Source: Bugulina stolonifera (lineage: Eukaryota; Bryozoa; Gymnolaemata; Cheilostomatida; Bugulidae). From it: a DNA stretch of 64,000 bases. The first letter of the stretch is position 1. The number at the start of each line of letters is the position of its first letter. This document shows positions 1-12,400 of this stretch, piece by piece. The notes beneath the pieces were generated by a model. The model made no database searches and was not told the origin of the DNA. It worked only from the letters and a program-made list of their open reading frames with translations. The stretch lies in the NCBI GenBank assembly GCA_935421135.1, contig OW285190.1, positions 13,774,501 through 13,838,500 of the forward strand, in the 5' to 3' direction. Both the position numbers and the translations under genes were made by a program.

Positions 1-1379
1 CTTTGAGTTAGTGTAAGAGGCTGGTTCAGTTTGCACTAAACTCTCTCTCGCTGCGTTCTTGCAATGAGCAGGAGAATTCGATAGGCTTGGCCACGATGAC
101 ACACTCTGCAAATCATCATCAATGTTTATTAGCTGGTAGTTATGTTGGCATTCGATAGGAGAGGATAACTTCAAGTCATCCACAGGTAGTTCATACATGC
201 TGAGCCTAGAAGTGGAAGCATTTACTGGGAGGGTGGGTTGAAGAGGAGGATTAGCTTTGCTTGGAAACTCTTCGTCATCCGAGTAGCAGCCCTCCTCTAG
301 TTCCAAAGACATCTCCATTATTTCCTCATAAACCCCTTGATATTCAGTGGGATCTTCCTCAGCTGCTACTTCTGACTCCGGGTTCATCGATAGAGGTTTA
401 GGTTGGGGCAAATCAAACAAGGGAGACAATTTCTTTCCCACTGGCTGAATTGGACTGCTGTCATCAGGGGAAATTGGATTATCAGGTGTGAGGCTCAACT
501 CTAGATCAGTTAAATCCCAGTCTAAATCATGAGTTTCTTCTACAGCCATATCCAAGTTCAAGGACAATCGGTTTCTCATTAACACACTGTCTCGTTTTAA
601 TTCACTCATGGGCCGACTCTCATCGCGATGGGAAGTAGGCCCATTGGCACTATCATTTGGCATGGCTTTACAAGCTAATATAAAATCTTGAACGGATTTT
701 TTGTTCAGCCAAGCTTCGGCTTCCTCAATGGCGGCTAATTCTTGTAGGTTATATTCCCTCTGCACAGAGAAAGTCTTTGAGATCCTTTGAATAGCTGTTA
801 TTGTGGTATGAATGTAGCGGATGATCTTTTCTAAATCTGCATTTGGTGATGAGTACTGCTCCACAAGTGTAGCCAACTGAAATAATAATATGATGTGGCG
901 CCTTAGAAAAACGAATAGAAATAAAACTATATAGTGTTCGTTACACCAAATACCAATTCTTCATAACAGACTGTCATTGCGTAATGTTCAGAACCAAATT
1001 TTTCAACACGCCTTACGAGTCTATGAAGCCTGAACGCATGGAATAATGAGGAATGCGGGCTAATAAGTAAAAAGTGATGAGCGGATCATACAATTATATT
1101 ACGTACTTCTTTGCACAGCAATATTTGCAAATTACTCTAGCAGTGTTACAATCATTTGCTACATAGAGCCCTAAACCATGTATCCTATAGAAACTTGACT
1201 GGTGATGTGCAAGGAAAATTGGAGTTTTAATAAAAAATTAAACATCTGGATTAAAATATATTTTGTGGTCACAAAAATGAGATACAGATAAAAGTTCCAT
1301 TGATACTTACCCTGAGTAGGAACTTCCTGTCACTTGCTAGTCCAATGTTATCCGGGTGTCTGGAGTTAGAAGAAGACAT
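1..1379 (-). CDS. Unrecognised acidic protein, 5' part (runs off left edge)
   Basis: Two exons are visible: 1311-1379 (start ATG at 1379, 23 codons) and 1-876, which stays open to the window edge. The 434-bp intron has a GTAAGT donor and a TTATTATTTCAG acceptor, phase 0. The protein begins MSSSNSRHPDNIGLASDRKF. A predicted helical stretch follows (about residues 25-80, including YIHTTITAIQRISKTF and EEAEAWLNKK), and then a long low-complexity region rich in Asp, Glu, Ser and Pro. The N-terminal part looks like a small helical adaptor domain and the rest looks disordered. I do not recognise the family and suggest no function. The continuous open frame of about 290 codons and the clean splice sites make it a real gene; the 3' end lies outside the window. 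Confidence 0.75.
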
Positions 1380-3409
1380 GCTGACTGTTAGATGTCACGG
1401 CTTCGTATGCGAGTGTAATGTCAATATATAACACAAATACATTACAGTAACATATATAATAAACCAGGTATATATACACTGTACAATATAATATATACTG
1501 TATTAGTGCATATGGTATGGCTCAAGTAGACAAGTAGAAGCCTACCAATTTACATACAATGCAATACAACAGTATAGTCTACACTATTTGTTGCTAGATG
1601 TAACTTTAGTCTAGGCTAAATCAATATAATTTATATGATTTCACAACTAATATTAGTAATTAAATGAAGAATTAATGTTCATGTGCAATGTATATAATAA
1701 TATGCTGCTTTTGTACGTCCAGTAATACTGGTATATTTCATCACTGCAGTATATAAAACACATGAACAATTTTTAATGGAAAATTTCAAAAAATCGGTTG
1801 TCCCATTTTGGCACTTTTATCTAGGCCTAATGTAATATAACTCATTAGTTTGAAAAGGCAGCAACGATCTAATGACAGCAAAGGTGAAAGACATGTAAGT
1901 AAATTAACTTTGATTATAAGCTGGTATATAATATTCTAATACTAAAATCAATGCTTCTAGCTGGACTAACGCTGCCACAGTTCAAGTGACGGTATGTAAT
2001 AACTTGAAGGCATCGAATAGCAATAGATGAGAACTCTTCAAATATAGAAAAAAGGAAATAATATCATAGAAGTAGAAGTACAGGTGCGCTGCAGTAGGTT
2101 AACAATTCTATACCATAATAATACAAGTTATAAATAATTATAAATATTCAGTCAATTTGAAAGTATGAAATTCATAACAAGTTTGGAGTTTCTATTCGAC
2201 TGTACTAAGGTCATAAAAAATAACTCATTAGCTCTATTAATCATGAGGAAATGAAACTAAATTATATATTAATGCACAGTAATGTTGCTAATGAGTAGCC
2301 TATATTTGGGATAAAAAAGAGGGAATAATTCCAAACAAACTAGCTAACAGGTTGCAAGGATATTTAATTTCATGTAATCAAGGGATTACTCTTTCATGTA
2401 ATGACAAAATAAGCCATTAATAGCTTCAGATTAAAGGTAGGGACCCAGGCTATCTTACTAGCATATCAAATGCATTGTAAATCTAAATTGTATCCAACTT
2501 CAGTTCAGAAAAATCAATTCTTACCTACCGACACAACCTTATCCTGGCCTATTTGTTGAACAAAACTTCAAAGTTATTGGGATTATATTGTGTCAACTGT
2601 CACTAGACATAACCTATTGATTTTAGAGCTGCTGTGTTAAAGTTATAAGGATATCATACTGCAGGTTACCTGCATATTTCAAACAATTCCTACAGTAGAT
2701 TATTTACACAAATATTTCATCTCTCTGTATATAAAATTAATTATGTACTATTGCATGTATTAATAGTGCAAACCACTGTAATTACACTTTACTTTCAGTT
2801 CATACACATATGCGTCATTGCATAACTTTTCAACAAATCAACAGAACTAAACTTACAAATTTTATTGTTGGACTTTGTGGTTTCAATTAACGGAAATTAT
2901 AACAAATATTGTAATTTAGATATAATATTGAGAAAGATTTCGACATTCGTCTCCTTCAGCATAGATGTTTCCAAATTTAGTTGGTGTCTAACCAAGTGTT
3001 CTTTCATTGTAGTATTAAAAGTATAGGTGGTAAAGGCAGCTCATTAGACAATTTGTATCAAAATCAATATACCAGTGCAGTATAATTGCTGTCAGTGAAA
3101 TTTCTATGATGTGGGAAAAGTGTCCCATTTAACAGCTTTTTCATCTAAATTGTACAGAAATCCTCAACTGAAGAGTAGATACACCTTTGAACATCTGTGT
3201 ACATGGTGAATCCACATGCTATTAAACTGTACGATAGTTTAATTCTCATTCATTGATGGTAAAATATTGGTTATTACATAATATATTATGGATAATAAAA
3301 TATAATTAAAAGCACAGAAATATGAATATGAATATTACATGTAGTTATGGTCAATACCCTCACCGTGTGCTGTACATGTATAATACAGTGTATAGTCATA
3401 TTAATGTGA
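1380..3409. other. Intergenic, no gene seen
   Basis: AT-rich sequence between the unrecognised gene (start at 1379) and the DALRD3 stop codon at 3410. No exon with splice sites and family similarity was found on either strand. It should hold the promoter of the left gene and the DALRD3 3' UTR. Confidence 0.5.
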
Positions 3410-6400
3410 TTACATGGAGTCATACGGTGCAATGCCCAGCAGAGATAGACCATCAACTAGCACCCTGTATACCAACTTCACCAACCATAGTCTTGCCATC
3501 ATTAGTGGCATCAGGTGAGGCCTGGCTTCCTACATCAACACATCAGTGTTATATACATGTATGTAGCAGCCTTACAATTCAAAATTATAATATGTATTTG
3601 ACAATGCTATATTATATTTAATAGGAGTTATACATGCATCAATAAATGTCAATAACATGGAGGTAGCCCCATAAGGTGATACAATTTAGGCCAGTACTCC
3701 TATATTCCTATAATTATTTGTAATGTACATGTATACAATACTATTACCATATGCACATTGACAGTAACACAATAACATGCAATTATACACACACCATACA
3801 TGTGTGCATTCCATTAGACTAAGTCAATAGAATGGTGGAGTGATGTGCATGGAGTAGCAGATGAGTGGAGTAGTGTAATATAAGGTTTGGTTACAAGAAG
3901 TTGATTAAATGGCATTGATTAACCTAATGTTCACAGTAATTACCACAGGAAGTGTATACTATAACGATATAGTATTACATATTGATAAACTCACAGAAAA
4001 TCAAATATTTGGTTGATTAAAAATTATACACTTCTGGTCGTTGTATACTCGTTATACTCAACTTACTTCCTTACCTGGCAATGCATGACCTATTGTCTCA
4101 GGCACGAAACCTTAACACACCTCAATGCTGATAACTTACCATTGAAAAATTAAACCACAAAAAATTCTTTCTGCTCTAGAACTATGTCTAACAGATGAAC
4201 GTTGACTTTGAAAGAAATTTGGCTTCCTAATTCTCCCCGATCGTCTGCTAAATGCGTAAGTTGGACAAACTGTGTAGGTACAAGGTAACCGTACCCAAGG
4301 TCTTAGTCTATAGAGCTCAGAGAGATCATGAGCTGAGCTGTAGAGCTCAATAGTAGGGCTTGGCAGAAGAGAATGTATATAATGGTGGTACAGATAAGTG
4401 TGAATATAAACAAAGCACTCACCCCTAGTATATGGGTTCTACTGTAATATGTACTGAAATCTCTACTCAGGTTGTGTAGGAATTTCACTATCTGCAAATA
4501 TCATCAATCAATCAGTGCACTGTAGATTGTAGAATCTAATAAAAGGAAAGACAACTCTGCAACCGGACAGGATATGATATAAGATTCTGCTGCCTATGTT
4601 ACTCTCGTCAATGAACTGCATCTATGAGCACCCATAATCTATTTACTATAACGTGGAGTTTCCCTCTCTTGACAACCTTCTACCACTTGATAGAGAGAGG
4701 TAAAAGAATTTTCGTAAGATAACAACTCTACCCCCAGGTTATTAATGTCCATTGCAACAAGCCAAACAACTTCAATTTTGGCAGTAAATAAATAATCAAC
4801 TAAATATAATTAACTGTCAAAAGACACAATTTAGAAGTCTACATGCATTACATTATCTCTAATATAACAGTAAGTTATCATACCCGTGAAAGTTGATTAG
4901 ATGTTGTAGTTATCTGCCCTTGAGATATACTGTTAACCAACTCGAGAGTGAGTAGTGGGTAGACATTTATATAGTGGAAGACAAGCAGCCATTCATCCTA
5001 CAGAACAGAACATCAGCTTACAGAAACTTCTGCATTACAAAGTAAGTTCAACAGGTTCCACTAAAACTACATTTAGTTAGGGAAGTGGATTATAATGTAT
5101 ACTTCACAGCATATAAATAGTCCAGTGAAGGTGAAACAATACAATTATCTTAGTAGACATAAAATTACTTGTCCAATCAATATAAAGTATTATAAAGACG
5201 TATCAACTAACCTGAGTCTTGAGCAGTGATAGGTTTGCCTCCTCAAAAGAGCAGAGTGCAGGATACACCCCTGAATAAAGTACATATACACATGTGTGTC
5301 AGGGACTAAATACATGAGGCACCTGATCATGCTGTACATGGTAAGAGAGGATAACTTCACAACTATAGCCATAAAACGCACAAGAGTTTCAAGTTGACCT
5401 GATAACTACTGAAACAATGATAGTAGTATTTTCCGGCATTACAAAATATTCTTTTACGATAATCTTTAGTAAAAGTACAAAATGAATATAGTTAATTTAT
5501 AATACAATATGATATAATATGATGTAATACTATGTAATTTAAGTAACACAAAGTAATGTAAAATAACGCAATGCAATGTAATGTAGTGTAGTGTAACTTA
5601 GAAGTAACTTAGAGAGGGTAAAGTGAGACAGAGAAAAGACAACTATATCTCCAACACACATTAGAAGAGACATGTACATTACTTTACAGCTTTACACACC
5701 CTGTTCAACTTGCTTGTGAAAGTTGTCAAGCAGTGTGGCTATACGAGAACAGTTGTACATCACAAAGGAGCCAACCTTCACGTCACAGCTACCACCATCA
5801 GCTGTTGCTATAGAAACCGTTTGTTTTGGTGACCTTGACAACAACTCAAATTTAATAGAGGTCAACGTTAGGTCATTAATCCGTCTTCTCCAGAAACCAC
5901 CTCCTGTATTTAATTTGAACAGCAGAGAATATTTACTCGTCGTCAAGTATCTTCATGGAACTAACCATTGACTAGATACATGCATATTTATCCAGATAAC
6001 ATGCGACTCTAGATGTTTATGTAACGTCATGATTTACAGGTGAGGTGTCAGAAAGTCCTAATATCCTAAGCCAGCAAGTGAGTCTGTGCTACTATAATGT
6101 TTATGCATACAAGAATAGGAATTGTATATAGAAAAGCAACCCAGATGTATTTACATGCATATACTGTATATCATTGTGTGTATAACACTAACCATCTACA
6201 TCTATCTCTCCAAACTTCTCCTGAGATGACCTCACTAGATACATTCTTCTGCTTTCTATGTATTCTTTCATACTTGTATCAAGTGAAGACAACTTAACAG
6301 TTCCCACTTCGATAGTATGATGAGTTACCTCCCCCTATACATTGTAACTAATATATAATTATAGCTAAAGATAGTCTGATATCTCAGGTGTCACATAGGC

Positions 6401-9267
6401 TGCAATTCTACACATAGTCAGCATACAATTACAGGTATCATTATAAAATGAAAACTCAACTTCACATTGGATTGTTAGTGGCTAAAATATTATAAATTGA
6501 TATTAATCCAATGGTAACATCCAATCTTGCAGTGGACCTCCACCAGTTCTGATTAGAATGAGTTTATTAGTTACTGAAACTAACACCTACTTGTGATTGG
6601 TCACAAGACCTAACACCTACTTGTGATTGGTCACAAGAACTAGTACCTACTTGTGATTGGTGAATTATTATCTGGTTCAGAATAGAGAGCATCACTTGAT
6701 GTTGATATGATTGGCTGGCACTGATCACATGATATAAAACTGTCTACAAGTACAAACAGATAATATGTTGATGTAGAATGTTCTAGAGTCGAGTAATAAC
6801 ACTTCTAAAACATAACAGTAGAAGACATTTGTTGTCCACTAAATTGTTGTTTAAACTACATTTATGCAGCCAAACATTGCCCAAGTCATTGCATCGACTT
6901 GGTGGTACAAACAGATTGACCAACCATAAAACCGCCCATTTTTATGATAGCGACAACAGTCCCATCATACCAAAAACTAGTGTACACTAGTGAGGTACTG
7001 GTATCATGGAGTGAGTGTATGCTCAAAGGAATAATGAATACTACACAGAGAGCTTTCCTATACCTGGTGCACCTACATGGGGATCATCTCAAGCAGACTG
7101 GTGAGGATAATATTATTATAATGTACATAATGGTACTGACCCGTTTATTAGAATGAAGTGAAGAGAGTATAACGTTGAGACATATAAATATAGGTGACCC
7201 TTTGACCAGCTTCCATTGAGTAAGAGTGTTACCATGTATAGTAGGTGGATTGCTAAACTGGATCAACCACTCTGCATCACCTAACAATACAAAACCACAT
7301 ATAGATATGTCCTATGGATACTATATTGTACACCACTATACATTGTGGTATCATTACTCTTATTTATTCACTGTTGATAAAAAGCTACAGCTACATCTAC
7401 ATGTGGTAAATATTATGAGTATATTATTTTGCTAAAATTCCATAGGCCATCTATTAATTATAGGAGGGAACAATCATAGAAGGACATTGTTAACCAATCA
7501 AGTCAGCTGACCATTGGTTGAATGACCAAATATCTGTGTAGAGCCAGACATACAACATGTACATTGTGTGCAGGCCACACCCTTGTTCCAATAATCAGTG
7601 TAGTATAATGAGTGAATATATTATATGAACTTACCCAACTGATCCACAAAATGAAATGTAGACAAAGAGTTGATAAATTTGGAGTCATCTGTCACTGAAG
7701 ATGGTAACGTTGAACTCGTACACATACTGATCAGGTCTGATATAGAAATCTTACAACCACAGAGACCTGGCAACTCCTTGCTGCAGTAAATATGCAGAAA
7801 TAAAGGAAATAGACACACATCATAGTAACAAATGCAGTACAATAAAGAACTGTTTCAATTAAAACAAATGGAAGGATGAGAAAGCAATTACATGTACATC
7901 TACTGTATAAACATAATACTAACATAGAATTATGATGCCTGAGGATCGCAAGTAAGTGCTGTGACAGTACCAGATGTCTCAACACGTCTATGGCTGGACA
8001 ATCATTAGTAAACAGTGAAGGTATAAACAGACTGAAGAAGAGATCATTGGGAGGTCCATCTTCCTGTCCAATTGAGAGCAATTCATCATCCTACATTACA
8101 TTACATAGCATGGATAAACACGCATATCATAAGCAAACTCGATCAAACCTGAAACTGTGCTAGGATTCTAAGTTGCGCAGCAAACAGTATCAAAAAACAG
8201 CCAATACAACTACCTTTTTACGAGCAAATGTTTCAGTTCTTTCCCAAAACTTCCGTAGAATCCATGGTAGAGCCTGGTTCTTGACTAGTTGCACAGCATA
8301 GCAGTTTCGGTCAAATTTCACACTGAGTGGTTCTAGTCCAATATTTTTGTATCTTTGAGCAATTACCTCAGCATTCTCATCTATACCCTTAAAAGGACAA
8401 AACATGTGTCTAAACACACCAGTATAATCTGAAAATAGATTGTTACAATATGTAAACAAAAGTTGGATATATAGCGATTGAGAGGGCCTATTTAGTGGCA
8501 GGTGAAGTAAACTGGCTGTAGGTAAGCAGGTCGATAAGAGTTTAGAATCTGATTAATCACAAATTCAAAGGAACCCCGGGACAACAATGCAACGGCTAAA
8601 AAGAGAAAGGTCATAGTGATGGTGATAGTTCTGGCTATTGAAATTGTGGCTAGCTGAAGTCGAGCTATCAGTAAGCATGAGAAGTAGGCTTATTACACCT
8701 AATAATAACAATTACATTGACGTCTAGACTACCCTATCTCAACCATACTATAAGAGACAACAACATTATTTCACACACATAGTAAGTAAGTGTGGAGTAT
8801 ACGAGTGAGGGGGAGTGAGTGAGCGAGGAGTAAGCTAATGAGCAGTGGGGTAGCATCTCCAACTAAACACTACATTTTGCTGACATGATAGGCCTATGTC
8901 AGTCGCTCTTCATTTACCCATCGCTGTCATCACTAGAGTCAGAGAATACCACTAGAGTCACCTATGAATGATCATTACATCATGATCGGATCATGATATG
9001 ACATGAATTAAATGATTGATCTGATGCAACTAGCCAACTACTGACCTATTACTTTAACTTTTACTATCAATTATTCAATAAACATCACTCTACCTCATTG
9101 AGCTGTTGAAATTGGCTAAATAGTGGGTTGATGCAGAGATAATCAGTTTTCGATTTTTTGTCATTGTTTCTTTGTATTTTAAAGTTTAATTTGTCATCTT
9201 TGTTTAACGGGTGTATTGGTTTATCATATTCATCTGGATCTCCAAGTTCAATCTGTACCATGTCCAT
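3410..9267 (-). CDS. DALRD3: DALRD3-like tRNA(Arg)-binding protein (DALR domain)
   Basis: In human cells DALRD3 binds certain arginine tRNAs and works with METTL2 in 3-methylcytidine modification of the anticodon loop (family knowledge). Exons read on the minus strand: 9094-9267, 8214-8387, 7924-8090, 7635-7780, 7233-7280, a gap, 6193-6334, 5700-5903, 5212-5270, 4884-4997, 4423-4491, 3410-3529 (stop at 3410). Phases agree at every junction on both sides of the gap. Similarity to vertebrate DALRD3 is clear in the C-terminal DALR part: SIKFELLSRSP, SFVMYNCSRIATLL, DEWLLVFHYI, LSRDFSTYYSRTHILG, EARPHLMPLMMARLWLVK and, near the end, GLSLLGIAPYDSM. The N-terminal part is more divergent. One or more exons between 6335 and 7232 are missing from my model, and the first exon (MDMVQIELGDPDEY) is assigned by phase and weak similarity only. 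The second exon could instead start at a stronger acceptor near 8431. Confidence 0.88.
6581..6661. repeat. 30-bp tandem repeat, about 2.7 copies
   Basis: The unit begins TAACACCTACTTGTGATTGG and recurs at 6581, 6611 and 6641 inside the DALRD3 intron region. Confidence 0.9.
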
Positions 9268-9475
9268 TTTCGAAGTAGCTCAGTCGAAAGCTACGCGGTC
9301 ACGCACTTTTCCTCAGTGGTATGCGAAAGTATGCTGAATATAACGGAGCTACTTAGAGATAAACCGGAAGAGAAAACAATATTTTTTCCAACACGCTCCA
9401 CTCTTTACTGCCATAAAATAGTAAATTTCACATCACTTTCTTTATATTTTAAATTATTTTACAAAAGAATTGAAA
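9268..9475. promoter_or_regulatory. Likely shared divergent promoter of DALRD3 and LPCAT
   Basis: The DALRD3 start codon (9267, minus) and the LPCAT start codon (9476, plus) are separated by 208 bp. Both promoters and 5' UTRs must fit here unless upstream non-coding exons exist. No TATA box is obvious at a convincing position. The assignment rests on gene arrangement. Confidence 0.55.
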
Positions 9476-12400
9476 ATGCCACCCCCATTTCTAAGAACAA
9501 AATCACTTTTCGTTCCCTCAGTACAGAATCCTTTCGTATTTGAACTAAAGATCCCATGGTACAGAAAAATTCAGGTAAGAAAAATAGTTTTAAATACTGC
9601 AAATCTACCTCAGCCTGGGTACACCACTTGTGTTTTACTCTGGTGGGTGCTAGAGGAAAATGTGTAAGCTGTAATATGACATTGCTATACTCTAATAAGC
9701 ATAATTTATTTTTTACTCTGTAGATGGCTGTAGCTACTATTCTTCTTATACCATTAATTAGAATCATCCTCTCCCTATTCTGCCTCATCATTGCCTGGAT
9801 ACTTGGAGCCATAGTCTTAGCTGGTTTGAGTACGGAAACTATTGCCACTGTTCCCCTGTCAGGATGGAGAAAGTGTGTATTCAAAGTTTGACCTACGACT
9901 ATTCAATTCCGTTCATATTTTTAGAGTGAATAGATTTTCAGGCAATGCAGTTTTATGAACACATTCTAATTCTCATGTGAAGCACTTAGCAACTATTATA
10001 GAAAAAGAATCTTTTTGCAGTCGTCTGAAATCAGTGGTATTGTTCTGGTGTCGGGCCTCGTTCTTTGTATTTGGCTTCAACCGAAGGCAGATCGGTAAAC
10101 CAGCAGAAAGAACGGAAGCCTCAGCTATAGCGATTGCACCTCACTCTACCTTCTATGATGTTGGCTGTGGTTTAGCGAAAGATGACATACCATACGGAGT
10201 CTCCAGATCTGAGAACATGAGCCTACCAATAATTGGTGGTAAGTAATTGACCCATGGTCATATTAGTTAGTAGTTATAGGTTACGTGTTTTTTGCTCTCG
10301 GATTTGAAAGGTTTTAATTCTACATGGAATATATTTCTTCTAATCATAAACTAATGTTTTAACTCACTTGGTGGTGAGTCGCAAGTGAAATACTGGTATT
10401 TGTATTGTAGTTCATATAATACACAATGGATCACGTAGAAGATAAAAGCAAAACAGATTCCATTTCCATATTGCATTTATTCATTCTATCACCAGCAGCA
10501 GCAGTCCTAATGTACATACACGTACTATACACTGCGGTGATGTAACATGTTGCATCGATTTCAGTGCTATTCAAGTTGACTCAGACGATATTCGTGTACC
10601 GAAAGGATAAAGATTCTCGACAAAAAACAATTGAGCAGTTGAAATCGCGAGCTCAGTCCGGAGGTGTCTGGCCACAGCTCATATTGTTTCCAGAAGGGAC
10701 GACTACTAATAGGCGAGCATTAATTACATTCAAGCCTGGTGCATTTATACCAGGCATGCCAGTACAACCATTGGTTCTAAGGTACCCTGATGCTTGGGTG
10801 AGTCCATATACAAATGCACATCTACCAGTGTGTATTATGTAGCATTCACAGTTTATCATAATACATTACGAAAAAATAGCTGATTGTGATTAATTATTTA
10901 ATTGTGTTCTGTATTGTTTTAGAATATAAAATCTATGTTGAATTCTCGTTTGCATAACATAGCCCACTTGTGTAAAGACTTATTTACAGTTTCAGGGGCG
11001 TATGATTCACACCCTTATTTCTCACATTCTAGGTGTTACATCATTGTAGTATGTAAACCTATATGTGTTTGCGAATGGCTTATATTTTTATACATGTATA
11101 TACCAACTGTAACATGGCTGTATTCTTATATACCAACTGTAACATGGCTGTAGGATACAGTTACATGGACATGGGATGGACCAGGTCTGGGGATACTTCT
11201 CTGGATGACTCTGTGTAAGCTATACACTACAGTAGAGATGGAGTTCCTACCTGTATACACACCAAGTGAAGCGGAGAGAAATGACGCATACTTGTATGCT
11301 AGTAACGTACGGAAAGTGATGGCACAGGCCCTTAACGTAAGTAACTATAATTCTATTATACTGGTACCAATAGCTTAGATGTGATACTCATACCATAGCA
11401 TTACTATAGTATCAATATGTATGTGGTGTTGGTGTGTTTTAGTGTATGGTATTACTGATGCTGATTACTGAAACATAGCGTATACTTGTATTTATATGTA
11501 TGATATACTTCTTACTTCTTAGTACACTGTAAATCATGCATTGTGTAATATTGTTGTTATGCATTGTAATCCATTGAAACACGGATCACTGAGCGCGATC
11601 TCAGAGTCATTGGCGTCAACTTCCTGTTTGATAAGTAACCCACGGCTTGGTCAGTGCAAGTTCAAATATGATGTATGGCCTTGAGTTATATATATTGGCA
11701 TTAGTTCAAACTGGGTGTGTGTGTTATGTAAGTATACATGTATAATGTACATCAAACACTCATTAGCTGGAGTTCCACACAGTTAATACCTGTATTTGTT
11801 TGATATACCAGGTACCCGTCACCGACCACTCATTTGAAGACTGCAGGCTCATGGAGTATGCCACCAAGGCTAACCTTAAGATGGGAGATGTTTTGGTAGA
11901 GTTCAGGAAAATGCAGAAGAAATTAGGGTGGGTAATCAGTAGTGGTAGTGACCATAGTCACCATAGAGTGACCAGAGTGACAGCAGAGTGACCATATGAC
12001 TATATTAACCATGTTATATTGAACATATAGACATGATTTCAGAAAACAAGTCTTAGCTCAAGTTCCATAATTCATCACCAACATACTCAACCATTATACT
12101 TTTGTTGTTTGGAACCCAGGCAATGTATAATAAGCATGTACACTGTTCACACTGCTGTATCAACCCTGTATAATATTATAAACTACACGTATGATGTATG
12201 TAATAATTATACATGTATAATATGTAGCCTGTAATTTACTTTGGTATAGTGTAGATTGTAGACATACAATCATGTTGTTGTACTAGTCTATTAGTTGCTA
12301 CACAGTTGCTACACACTCTACTGGTCAGTGCATACCAGTTCATGTATAATACATGGAACTGCATTGCTAATTAGTTCATATAGATTTGTATATTATAGGC

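Noticed and set aside
3322..3621. 99-codon plus-strand frame
   Set aside because: It lies opposite the last DALRD3 exon (3410-3529, minus), which has strong family similarity. It is a shadow.
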